Notes under the pieces: model-generated
What the model was told of the DNA's origin: nothing
What the model saw: only the letters and a program-made list of their open reading frames with translations
Databases searched by the model: none
Shown here: positions 10,876 through 22,636 of the stretch, piece after piece
Layout of the letters: each line of letters opens with the position of its first letter
How positions within the stretch are numbered: position 1 is the stretch's first letter
DNA from: Brachionus koreanus
Lineage: Eukaryota; Rotifera; Eurotatoria; Ploima; Brachionidae
Assembly: GCA_016987375.1 (NCBI GenBank)
Contig: PJRA01000160.1
Coordinates: 1,021,565-1,085,564 of the forward strand
Reading direction: 5' to 3'
Length of the DNA stretch: 64,000 nucleotides
Position numbers and translations under genes: made by a program

Positions 10876-12210
10876 TTATAAATAAAAAAAATTCCCAATC
10901 TTTCTTAAATACTTATAAATTAACTTTAGTAACCTTTGGTAAAAAAAATTATCTAATGGTGGGTTGGTTCCACTAATAAGGAGATTGGCATCAGAATCAT
11001 TCGTTATAATGTAGTCAACTATTATTGTATTATTAAAGCGATCAATCATTTCGATTTTGCTCTCATTATAAATTTGAAAGTCTAAAGAATTAGATATCAA
11101 TTCAGAAGAAAGTGATGTAGTTAAATTTAAATCTAATTCAAAATTTATTGTAGATACATTTGTAATTGCTTCAGTTATTGTGGATTCTACAGTGGCCTCC
11201 TCTGTTGTGGTGGATTCTTCAGTGGCCTCCTCTGTTGTGGTGGATTCTTCAGTGGCCTCCTCTGTTGTAATTGCTTCAGTTGTGGTGGATTCTACAGTGG
11301 CCTCCTCTGTTGTGGTGGATTCTTCAGTGGCCTCCTCTGTTGTGGTAGATTCTACAGTAGCCTCCTCTGTTGTAATTGCTTCAGTTGTGGTGGATTCTAC
11401 AGTTGCCTCCTCTGATGTCGTGTTTATATTAGATGTTATTGTCGTTTCAATTTTTGATGTATTTGGTAATTTGGTTGAAAGAAGTGTTGCAAGTGTAAAA
11501 TTTTTTTCTAGATATTTATTTTCCGTTTGAATTTTTTTTGTTGTATTTAATTGTTGATTAGAAATTGATGAGTCAATCGATTCGTTTGTTTCAATTAATG
11601 TTTCTTCTTCCTTCTCGTTTGATATAAACACATAGTTATAAGTAATGCATATGACATTTTGTGCCAAGTCACAGCCTTTTATTACTTCATTATACAACAT
11701 GCTTGATGGGCATCTGAATTCCTTATTTTCTTTTAATGTTTTTCCGCACTGGATAAATTTGTTGCAATCTTTACATTAATTAATTAATTTTTCATATTTT
11801 TTTATTTTTTTACCTGTTGGGTGAGGAAACAAGCATCCAGGTGGACAATAGACTCTTTCTTTTAATTTTAATTTTTATTTAATAATTTTTATATTCAAAT
11901 TTTTTTTGTTCTTACCTTGCTCTTTATCGTGTATTACATCAATTAAATTGTCATCTCTCGGTATAAAATTATATGATTGACAATACACATTCTGAGGTCT
12001 GTCACAATCAAGTATTCTTCTATTAAACAATGTAGGATAAGTACAATTAAGTATTATGTTAGATTTGTCTGTTTGACCACATTTAATGAATCGTCCGCAA
12101 TCGGTAGGATGAGGAATTATTTTATTTGGCAAACATGTAACATCGTTTGTAATATATAATGCGTTTAAAGAACTGATAATAATTTCTATTAGGAAAAATA
12201 TCAGCAACAT
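10876..12210 (-). CDS. Secreted protein with two peritrophin-type chitin-binding domains and a Thr/Glu-rich repeat tail
   Basis: Exons 11916-12210, 11814-11852 and 10876-11768 join in frame to give 408 residues. A signal peptide (MLLIFFLIEIIISSLNA) is followed by two six-Cys CBM14/peritrophin-A domains. The first is about residues 25-75 (C..DCGRFIKC..C..LDC..C). The second, about 100-150, is assembled across two introns (YCPPGCLFPHPTDCNKFIQC..C..CDLAQNVIC). The assembly of this second domain is strong support for the model. A long Thr-rich tail contains about eight copies of a 10-residue STTTEEATEE-type repeat, probably heavily O-glycosylated (inference). Family knowledge: such mucin-like peritrophins bind chitin in gut lining, cuticle or egg coats. 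The gene is convergent with the Cys-loop receptor upstream. Confidence 0.85.
11165..11415. repeat. 30-bp tandem repeat encoding Thr/Glu repeats
   Basis: About eight copies of a 30-bp unit (core gtggattcttcagtggcctc) lie in tandem inside the chitin-binding gene. They encode STTTEEATEE or STTTEEATVE, with two copies carrying an inserted EAIT segment. The high identity suggests recent repeat expansion. Confidence 0.85.
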
Positions 12211-15200
12211 TTTTATTGAATAGTTAACACTTATTTTTTAAATTTCTTTGAAAGAGAATTTGAATATTTTTGCTCCTTAAATAGACAGTTTTTAAAAAAT
12301 AAGACTAAAATCGGGGGAACAAATCGATAAACACTGATGATATTTAAATCTAAAATTTCAAATGACAATTATCTAAGCAAAGCAAATAAATAATTTGATT
12401 CAGGTGTACAAAAAATCATGTAAATTATTTGTATACTGTCAAAATGAATAATTTCGAGTATAATTTTGAATCCTACAACATTTACATTACAAGCTTTTTA
12501 ATCTCAAATAAGTTAAAAATCATTATCATTTTATTTAAATTTAATCAAAATTTGAATAAATAGTTAGTAATGTTCAATGATATTTTATAAAGTTTGTTTC
12601 AAATTTTTAATGTAAATATGATATATTTTCTAAAATTTCCTCTAGAATCTCAAAAAAATTCTAATTGAATTAAAAAAATACGTAAATTTTTTTTTATTAT
12701 CTAAAGTTCAAATTAATTTTTTCTAATGCAAAAATAAACAAAATAATCTTATGAATTTGTTTGTTCTTATTTGAAATTTATTTTTTTATAAAAAAACACA
12801 CTTTCTTTTATTTTTTTTTTTTTTAAATAAAAATTTTGCTTTGATATTTTTACAAATGAATATATGCAATAAATTGTATTAAAATGCGCCATTGGAATAG
12901 TTTTATGAAGTTGGATTCCCAAATATTTTGACGTACTAGTACATTATGGTTCATTTGATGAACAAAAATTAAAAATAAAGGAGATAATTTTTGATTTGTG
13001 ATAATAAATTATATCAAAGTATGATTTTAGATAAACACTAATAAAAGACCTAATTAATTAATATGAAGTAGAAAAAGGGATAAAATAAGATAAAACATTT
13101 CTAGATATCTAGAAAACAAAACGTAAAAAAATTACGGTTTTGTGAAATTTGGTAAAAAATAAACAAATAGAACAGGAATCAATGCTAAAAATGGTTTTAA
13201 CTTTTTTTTCCAAAAGTTTTTACCAGCTCTATAAATACAATATAGTGCAAAATTCATAGTCCATCAATTGTTAAAGTCTGCAAAACGCACTACAGTCATA
13301 TTTTTCTAAATTTAAGTTATGCTAAACTTGCAGTTTTACCAGAATGTTGTAAAAATTGTAACTTTGAATATTGCACCTTGTTGCATTTACAGAACTTAAC
13401 AAAGCCAAAATTTCATAGTTTTGTGATCAGGATTCAATTTAAAGTGTCAGATATTTTTTCAAGCCAAAAATCGGCAATAAAAAACAATACAAATCAAAAT
13501 AATGTTGTCAAATAATTTGAAAAATATTATTCAGAATCGAAAAAAGAATGGAAAAAGAAACAACAATTTCAAAGATCAAAAAAGTAAAACCAGATAAGAT
13601 TATAATTTGATTGAATCTATCAAACAATATAGAATAGATGATTACTGTTGTTTAAAATAGGCCTATATGAATCATAATAAGCATGCACAGTGTAAAAAAG
13701 TCTCAAATTTTTGATATTTTTCGAAATTAATTTTATACAGACTTGTACAAAATAGAAGAAAAATAGTCTCATCAAGTTATTAAAAAGTTAAAGTCAAGAA
13801 ATATTTTTTTATTTAAATTAAAAAGTAACAAATAAATTATTTTTGGCAACTTAGTAAAAAGTAAAAACAAAGAAATTATAAATAATCAAATAATCATTTG
13901 AAATATAAATTTTTTTTTACTTAAAAATAAATTTCTTTAAATAAATTAACAAAGTTATGATTTTCACTTGATTTAAGACTTGTGACTTAAATAACTCTGA
14001 TTTTATTTCTATTGAAACTATATTAATCTAACTATCTAGACTATTTATCCCAAATTTATCGATTTAAAAAAAAAATTTTAAAATACATATTTTTAAATAT
14101 TATATTTGAAACTGAAAAGATTTAGAAAAATAAATAAGCTATTAAGTTTTGAATTTAGAAATTTATTTAAGTGATTTTAAATTAATCTAATTTCCTCCTT
14201 ATCAAACTATTGTTATAAATTTGAAAATTAAAGTTTAATTTTATATTTGCTACAAAAAACGCTTAAATTAATATTCAATTAAATGCATTTTATTTGATAT
14301 TAAAAAGAATAATTTGATCATAATTTTTAGATTCAAAATTTCTAAAAATGAGACTTTTAATTTTGAATTTGAGATTATTTTACTAGTATTTACATTTAAT
14401 AAATACTCTTTATTTTATGTCTTAATTTGAAGTGTATTCCAAATGACTGGAAATTAGCTTTAGTAAATTAGACCGTTTTTTATTTAATGTCAAGTATAGT
14501 TTTTTAACTCTCTCAAATTATTTTGAAAACAAAAAAAATTAAAAATTTTCTGAAATATAGCACAAAAATCTAAAAAAAAAATGTAAAATGTAAAATTATT
14601 TTCATTTTGCCTAAATTAACTACTTATTCCTTATTTATTTTGATAAATTCTAGTCCTTTTTTAAAATTGTTCCTATATGGCTTTTATAATTAGTCTTTGG
14701 GGCTACTCTGGAATATCCTCAGATAGTTAATCTTGGAAAAGAAAATTCAAAATCTATATCTTTTAAATTCTACGAGGGTCCTCTTAAAGTCAAAGTCGTG
14801 AGTTGACTTGTGAAGGAAAAAATCGTTGAAGTAACTTTTGATTTTGATTAAAAAATTTAACTGTTGACGATGTTTTGCCTGGCATTTGTTTTAATTACAT
14901 TTTTTTTCTGAGAAGCAGGTTTTAAAAATTGATTGCAATATTTTCCAGAATTTTTTTTTTTCAAATTTGTTTAATTTTCTTGAATTAAATGAATTATTGA
15001 AAAAAAATCGGAAAATTCCTTGTGTTTAATTTAAAAAAAAAAAGAAAATGCATTTTCGTCAAGTATTTTCATAAAATATTTTTTTCTTTAATCAATAGGA
15101 AAATAAATTTATATAGTTTTAAATCTAAGAATTATTTTAACAAAAAGAAGTTTTAAAGTTAATATTTAATTAATAAGAAATTTCGTGCAAATAAATAAAA

Positions 15201-15271
15201 TGTTAAATCGATAGTTTTACTACATTTAAAAACAAGAAATTTATTGAAATTTTCAAAACCGAATAAGTATA
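12211..15271. other. Intergenic, AT-rich, nothing recognised
   Basis: About 3 kb with many stops in all frames. I found no coding exon, RNA gene or convincing repeat element here. Confidence 0.5.
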
Positions 15272-16480
15272 ATGGTTATTAAACGTTAATTTAATTAAGG
15301 TCTAGATTTGTGAGAGATACAGAGAAGATGATTGTAAAATAAAATAGATAAAATTTTTTTTAAAATTAAATAATCTTATCTTGCGTGTCTCTCCGGATAT
15401 TAGGCCAAAAAATATTAAATAAAAATTTAATAATTTTCAAAAGGCAGAAAATTTTACCAAAGCTCAATTGATTGGTATGATATAAAAATAAAGTAAAATA
15501 TACTTTAAATTTACTCTTTTCTATTTTTTAGAATTACAGGAAATTTTTGATATCTTTGATTCTGAAAATTCTGGATTTTTAAATAAAAAAGGTTTTTTTT
15601 TTACTTTTTAACTGATTAATTTTTGTTAAATCATATTTTTAGAAATCATGAAAATTTTAGATGCTCTAGGTTAATTTTTACACATTTTCTCCTAAAATAG
15701 ACTGATATTCTTAAATTTCAGGGATTAAATATGAAAAAGACAATTTTGATAAAATATTTGAGAAAATGGACAAAGATTCATCAGGTAAGTATAAAGAGTA
15801 AATATTTTTTAAATATAAAATTTATTATTTGCCAACAAAAGGAACAATAGAATGGGAAGAATACCTTGAGATAATGGTTTTTAACATATTTATTATCGCT
15901 TTATAAAAATTTTTTTTTCTAGAGCAAAGAGTTTAATAAAAAATTTACCGAACAACAATTGAAGTTATGTTTCAAACGATTTGACTTAAATGGCGATGGA
16001 TTTTTAACATTGAATGAGATTCGCACAGTATTGGAAAAAATTGGCAAGCAAATGACACAAAAACAATTAGAGGATATGATCAAAACCGGTAGGAAAAAGA
16101 AATAAGAATTTGAGATTTTTTATTGTTTTCGAGTTTTTTTTTTAAATTATATTTCGTTAATTATTTTTTAAATTTATTGAAAAACATTTGAGTTTACAGT
16201 AAAATTTAAAGCTAACTTTTGGTGCTCTCCTCTTCCTTTCTTCTTGCCGTCTTCCGAAAAAAACGGAAAAGAAATTAGAGAAAGGGGAAACTCGAGAGTA
16301 AGAAACCAATAAAAGCGTACAAGTTAGCTTTAAACAATAGTGTATAAAGAGAATTTTTTTTAACTTTTTTTAATTTTAGTTAAAAAAGATGTAAATGGTT
16401 TGACTTTTGAAGGTAATTTAATTTTTTTTATTTCTTCAAACTGATATTTTTTTTAAGAATTTCAAAAACTTATGGAGTAA
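15272..16480 (+). CDS. Calmodulin-like EF-hand protein
   Basis: Nine predicted exons: 15272-15274, 15444-15474, 15532-15591, 15643-15669, 15722-15784, 15842-15876, 15923-16088, 16380-16412 and 16458-16480. They give a 146-residue protein beginning MAENFTKAQLIELQEIF, close to calmodulin's usual 148-149 residues. The first exon (just the ATG before a GTTATT donor) is the least certain. It is favoured because an intron directly after the start codon is common in calmodulin genes and because other introns here also use GTT donors. EF-hand loops 1-3 are intact: DSENSGFLNKKE, DKDSSGTIEWEE and DLNGDGFLTLNE. Loop 4 (VKKDVNGLTFEE) lacks the acidic residues at positions 1, 3 and 5 and should not bind calcium. 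It may be a calmodulin-like or troponin-C-like sensor. Intron 7 (16089-16379) contains a 120-bp MITE. Confidence 0.82.
16210..16329. mobile_element. 120-bp TTAA-flanked MITE in an intron
   Basis: The left end TTAA-AGCTAACTT (TTAA at 16206-16209) is mirrored by AAGTTAGCT-TTAA on the right (TTAA at 16330-16333). TTAA duplications and a short inverted repeat fit a piggyBac-mobilised non-autonomous element. It sits in the only long intron of the calmodulin-like gene and explains most of that intron's extra length. Confidence 0.7.
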
Positions 16481-17194
16481 TGTTTGATATGAAAATTTTT
16501 AGTTATCATGAAAAAAAATTATGATTTAATAAAGTTTATTTGATAGTTCAATGATTTAAATTAAATAAAAAGAAACTTAATTCATATTTAATCAAAATTT
16601 TAATTTTATATCTTTCATTTAATCATTAATTTACTTTAACTCTTAATCATTAATTAATTTACTTGATTTTATATCATTTATTTGTCTTAAGTTAAATAAA
16701 AAATAATTTTTAATTTTTTTTCAACCAGAAATCTAAAATCAAAAAACATTGAAACTTACTAATTTTTGTTATTAAATATACTTATTTTCATAGAATAAAA
16801 AGTAAAAAGAAAAGGTAACAAAAGGGTCAAAAAACTGCCCCGAATTTTGAGTATTTTGAGAAGAAAAATATGAAAGCTTAACCTTTAATTTTTTTTAAAA
16901 AAATCTTTTGTAATAAGATTTTTTTGTTCGAATTTTAAATTTAAGAAAATTTTGATGAGAAAATTCAAAATTCGACCATCCAATAACACCAATATTTTGA
17001 CTGAACCATATAGACACATCAGTCATAAGAATTTTATTTTCTATTAGGGTTAAATCGACAAGTCACCTGGTTAGCCAAAATTTCACCCTTTTGTCTTAGA
17101 AAATTTCCACATTATCTCGTTACTTTTCTTGTTTTTATCTCAAGATTCAAAATCAATATCATATTATTGTTGATTGTGTCTTTGAAACAATTAT
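16481..17194. other. Intergenic with a possible degenerate MITE end
   Basis: AT-rich. On the minus strand, 16808-16856 reads ACTCAAAATTCGGGG followed by TTTTTTGACCC. This resembles one end of the 5447-5791 element, but no matching second end or TTAA pair is clear. Confidence 0.4.
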
Positions 17195-17826
17195 TGTTGG
17201 GCACCGTCAGTGGCCGCTATAGGACAGCCAAAAATTGGTGTTGGCCGTTTAGATGGTCCTCTGCAAAGGAAAAATTTCAAAAAATTTATTAAAATTTGAT
17301 GAAAAAAAGAATTGAACAAGAAAAATGAGAGAGCTAGAACGAAATATTTAAAAAATAAAAAAACATAAAACAAATCAAAAACATAGCAAAATCAAAAATT
17401 TTATTAAAGAAAAATACATATATTCAATGAATAAATTAAGATATTTAATTACCATTATTATCTAAATCAGTACCTGATTCAGTAATTTTATTGATGTAAT
17501 CATTTATAATTGCTATTTTCTTAATACTTAAAGGAATCGAGATATATTCTGGAAAAACCTTGAAAGATCTTGAATGAACCAAAATTGACCCAGTCTAATT
17601 TTCGCCTATTTCTAATTGATTAAATTTTTTTATTAATTTTATGTTTTATTCTCTTTTTGATTTTTTTAATTTATGTTTTTTTCTCTCATTAAATAAGCTA
17701 AATTTGTTAAAATTAAATGAGAAAAAATGATAAAATTTAGAAATAAAAAATTTTAATCTCTACGGCCATAAAGACGGCCAAAGCAAGTTATAGCTGTCCA
17801 GCGGCCGCCACTGACGCTACACAACA
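17195..17826. mobile_element. Inverted-repeat MITE, family A, copy 1
   Basis: The left end TGTTGGGCACCGTCAGTGG (17195 on) and the reverse complement of the right end TGTTGTGTAGCGTCAGTGG (to 17826) align over about 60 bp. They share CGTCAGTGGC, GGACAGC and TTGGCCGT blocks. The GC-rich ends contrast with the very AT-rich core of about 630 bp, which has no coding capacity. Related ends occur at 20886-21123 and 21334-21533. No clear target-site duplication is visible. Confidence 0.75.
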
Positions 17827-20800
17827 CTAATTTATATTAAAAAGCTAACACTTTTATATAATTTAAATTTTATAAAATTTTTGAATGAAGAACTTATTAT
17901 ATCTAATTAAGAGATAATTAATATTGGAAATATTTTTTACCAGATGAAAGAAATTTAATCAATTTAACACTAGAAAAAGATTTGTGCATCCTTGTAAAAT
18001 TATTTTTTATTTTGAATAGATTTTTCAAATAAATATTTTTTTTGAAATTTTTAGATTTTAAAATTTTTGTTTAGAAAATGATATTACTTTGTAAGATTAA
18101 TATAGTTTTTTTTTTAATTATTTTGGATTAAAAAAACATGAAAAATGCTTGGTGCTTCTGTTAGCCTGCTAAGCTGATTTTTCTTAACTTAGTAAATTAT
18201 TCACATTTATTACAGTGTATTTGAAATTTATCATGAAGTTTCTGAGTAAGCATGTCTAGAATATTGAAAATTATTTCTAATAATATTAAGCTTAAGATTG
18301 TCTAATTGAATATTAAGGTTTTCTTTTAAAAGTTTAAAAATAAGTAGTAGGGTAGTTGAATGTTAAAGAGAAGAGGATTAAAGAAAATTAACATGTTGAT
18401 TTTAAAAATTCAAATATTTTGGAATCGTTAATTAACAATTCTGAGCTAGGTCATAACAGGATTTCTAGATTTCATAAAAAAATCATTTATTTGATAATTA
18501 TTTGGATTGAAAAACTCAGTTATTTTTTGTCTAAAATTTGGGCCAAAAGTTATTAAAAATAACAGACTAACTTAATGTTCTTATTGACTGTAAAACATAT
18601 AATAGACCAAAAAAAACTTCTTATTTAAAGACAGAGAAGAGGGCTCTCTTTTCCTGTAATTTGAAATTTTCCAATCTGACTGTCTCTTAAATGAAGTATG
18701 CAATAATATCATGCGTCAAATAAAATCTTCCAAGCTAACTCAAAAAAAAAAATTCTTGAATTTTGCACAAAGAATCTAAAAATATAAAAATGTAAGATTT
18801 TTTTCATTTTGTCATGTTGGCGTTGTTTGGTATTTAAAAATGGGAGTTTTATTTGTATTTAAGAGTTTGATGCTGTTTTAGGAATTACTTTTATAATTTA
18901 TTAATTTTGTCCTTTAGGAGACCGTTTCTTTTACTTTATTCAGCAAAAAAATATTTTAGTTGACAGAGCTATTTAAAATTTTTTGATTGACTTTTTTATG
19001 GTATTCATTTTCTTTAAATTTTTCAACTGAGCGTGAAATTTAATTATGATGTATTCTATATCAATTTGACAGAAAGAGTTCATTTTATTAAAAATATATT
19101 TTTAAGAAAAAATTTTATTTACATAACTTTTCCTGAATAAATATTTGAAAAAAAAACAAGCGAAATAAATTTTTAAAACTAGCAATTTTTTTTAAATAAT
19201 TCACCCAAAATTTTCGTTTCACTTCACAAATGCATCAAAATTCTGCTTATTTTGTTTTTTATTTCATTGATTTTAGTCGAATATTTGTCAATCCTGAGAA
19301 AATTTTGACCTGTGCTAAAAATTGGATATTTTATCAAACAAACATTCAAACTTTGCAATTACAATATTGGAAAAAAATTATTTTTTTAATGTTTAATGTT
19401 CTATTATTTCTGTTGAGAAAAATCACGGCCTAGTAAATTACTAAAATAATTATGTGACTATTTTAGCAAACTAAAGATAATGGATAAAAATCTATTTATA
19501 CGATTAGCGTAAATTTTAATTACACTTATAAATAATTCAAATAATATTTGCTTTAAAAAACAACCTATAAATACAAATGAGGCAAATGTCAAACAAATAT
19601 TAATTATTGATTACAAGTGTTCATTCAAATGACGAAATAATCGCCTTTATTATATTCAAATAAAAAAAGTTTTATTTTAGTAAATATTTACTATCGGAAG
19701 CTTGTAAGACCTATGAACTTTTCCTTGCTAAAAATCAGTTTTAAGTCTGACTAGACAAAAATCCAAGATTCAATTTGTAATTAGTAACTTTTGGTCACGT
19801 TTTAAAAAAAATAATTAAAATGTCTTAATTCAAGTGAACAAAAAACAAAAGCTAGTTGGTTTGAATACGTGAGCAAGCTGTATTCTAAATATTCAGATTT
19901 TCTGTTCATATATCACGTTATTCAATTTCTCACTAACACAAATTAAATTGGACAAAAAGAATCGAATAATCGCTTCAAGGCTTATTAAAGGATTTTTTCT
20001 TTATTAGAAAGTTAATAGTTTTTCGAACATGTTTTAACACTTTCACAACTATTTGACTAAAAATTTGGTTTTGTATTAGAAAAAACGTGATCATTATATT
20101 ACTACTAATTTTTGTACGATTGAAAAATTTATTCACTGGATAAAATCAAAATTTGAAATCAATACAGTAATTCAGTCAAAATCCTGGAAAATCCAATTTT
20201 TGTCTAAAGCATTTGATATTCTCCTTATAGCTTTCGATTTTACTAACATTTACACAAATTAAATAAAACATTTATTAGCTTTACATTAACTACTTCTTTT
20301 TTTTGATTACTTTAGCTTTATCAATTAGGTAAATCGCAACCAATTTTTATATTATATAAATTTTAACAACTTGCATCAAATTTTGGTAATTATTTACAAA
20401 CTAGTTAGACCTTTTAAAATATAGGATTACTCGGACCAAGAAATTTGATCTCAGTTGACCAGTTGCAAAATAGCTAAACAAATTTATAGTAGTCATAAGA
20501 GTAACTCATTTTCAAATCTAGTTTATTGAAAAATATTTTTTTTATTTAATTAATATAAAAAGTTTTTAGAGACATTCGATTCTTGCTTTTTTGGATTTAA
20601 TACAGATTAGAATTAGTTATCATTAAGTAGATTTTTAATAAGACTGCAAACCTGAATGTAACCAAAGAGTTTATTCAAACAAACGCATAATGTTGAATTG
20701 GTAATTAAATTCTTTCAAAAAATGTCATTACACAGGTTATTTATAACGAATGTGATCATTTTTATTAAAAGTAGATTTATTTTAATCACTAAATTAATTT

Positions 20801-20885
20801 TAATTAAACAAGTAAAAAAAACAAAAATTAAATTTTATTCTGAAAAAAAGTTTTTTTTTTAAAGTCGGCATTAGGTGATTAAAAG
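17827..20885. other. Intergenic, AT-rich, nothing recognised
   Basis: About 3 kb between two MITE copies. A frame at 19230-19433 is short, has no recognisable motif and is biased only by AT content. Confidence 0.5.
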
Positions 20886-21123
20886 TGTTGGGTGCCGTCA
20901 ATGACGGTGACTGGACCGCCAAAAATTGATAATGGCCGTCTTGATGACCGGTCTTGATTATAAAATGTAAAAAAATTTTTAATATAGAAATTCAACAAAA
21001 GAATTGAGTAAAAGAAAAAAAATTAAAAATTTGAAAAAAAAAAAATTTTCCCTCGCGGTCTTCAAAAAGGCCAAGATCAAGTTGTGGCGGTTTCGGTGGC
21101 TGTCATTTACGTGACCCAAAACA
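20886..21123. mobile_element. Inverted-repeat MITE, family A, copy 2
   Basis: Starts TGTTGGGTGCCGTCAATGAC and ends in an imperfect inverted copy (reverse complement TGTTTTGGGTCACGTAAATG), with GGCCGTC blocks just inside. Length is 238 bp, so it is a shorter internal-deletion form of the element at 17195-17826. Confidence 0.7.
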
Positions 21124-22636
21124 AGTGATAAAACATATAAGAAGAGTGCCGCGAAAGTTACATTAATTTTCGATATTTTTAAATTTTTATTTTATTCTAG
21201 CGACAAATTTTACCATTATAAAAAATCGGTGAACTGTCAATTCATAGAAATCATTTTAAAAGTATTCATTTTTTCAGAAAATATTTCTAATATAAGTTAT
21301 ATTATTTCATAGGTAGATAATCCAAAAAAATGGTGTTGACCACCATGATGATCACGACAGATCAAGTTTTTTTTTTCATAATTTCCATTTGTTCTCTAAA
21401 GTTTAATTATTTAATCTATAAAATTTTTTTTCATATTTAAATTTTTTTAAGTTTAATTTATTTTTAACGGTCATTAAAACGGCTAACAACATTTCTGACG
21501 ATCAAATGGCCGCCAATGACATTACCAAGCTCTGTTGAAGAATATCAATTACTCAAAATCTAAATTTTTAACAATTAAAATGGATAAAACATGAGATAAA
21601 GTTTGTTTAATTACTTAATTGGAAATAGAAAATTTTTAAGTATCAAATTTTTGTTTATTGAAGTATTTTAAATATATATATTCAATATTGTATTGGTATT
21701 GACGGGTTGTCGGATTCCATTAGTCGGAGATTAATCTCTTTGACTTTGTTTACCATATTTTACAATCTTAAAAAAAGCAAATAAGATTCCTAATCGAAAT
21801 TAAGTCAACTAGAAAATCACTATACACATTAGCTGTGCACGTAAAATTCTATTTCTATTTTAATTGGGAAATAATATCAAGCTTTATAGAGGATTAAGAT
21901 GCAAAAGTACTCCAAGTCTAAATTAAATTTGGCTAATAAGTCTAAGTAAACAAAAAACGTATCTATTGCTTCTTACTTTATTTTTATAGATGGTTTCCGA
22001 ATTTTAAGGTGCAAACAAGAGCTTTTAATTTGTCATGTCCCAATATTTGCCTATTTTATTCATGTGTTTACTTGGAGAAATTCAAAATAATTTTATTTAT
22101 ACAATATGAAGCTTAGAGTGCACAGATAATTACAGCTAAATATTTTAGTTTTCTCTATTAATAGAACGGAAAATTAATAGTTTTTAATGATAGTTTGCTT
22201 GTAAAATTGATCATTTCCGCTTTTGTTTTTTATTTGTATTGTGTTTGATAAACCTGATTTAGATTCGTGTCGTACCTAGGATTTTCTAGCCACAATTAAA
22301 TACATAAAGCTAAAATTTAACATTTAAAAATCTATAACAAAAGATATGTTTTCCTTTCTCTAATTAGGCTTAATTTTCGCCCCCGATAAATCTTATATAT
22401 TGTGGCCAACATCACTTGTTTTGTGAGAAGTGAAAATAAAAACTTTGTAAAATCATGCTCAATATCGAGCAGACTTTTTCTAATAGACACCTTCAATGTT
22501 TTAATATCCATTTCAAATTGAAATTTATATTGAGTAAATATTTGACCAGTGTCTTTCTGGTAGAGCAAATACCTGCTAAATCCTATTTATATCCAGAAAT
22601 ATTCTCATTTAGATTGGAACTTTAACTAGAAAAGAA
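21124..22636. other. Intergenic; holds a third MITE copy
   Basis: AT-rich sequence upstream of the CAP-domain gene. Apart from the degenerate MITE at 21334-21533, I see no coding exon that connects to the neighbours. Confidence 0.45.
21334..21533. mobile_element. Inverted-repeat MITE, family A, degenerate copy 3
   Basis: The left end TGTTGACCACCATGATG and a right end containing GGCCGCCAATGACATTACC (reverse complement to family A ends) enclose about 200 bp. Internal TCATTAAAACGGC matches the GGCCATAAAGACGGC block of copy 1. More diverged than copies 1 and 2. Confidence 0.5.

Noticed and set aside
17191..17373. Small minus-strand frame of 60 codons
   Set aside because: It lies inside an inverted-repeat MITE end and is not a gene.
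22332..22568. 78-codon minus-strand frame upstream of the CAP-domain gene
   Set aside because: AT-driven composition, no motif and no splice link; not supported as a gene.
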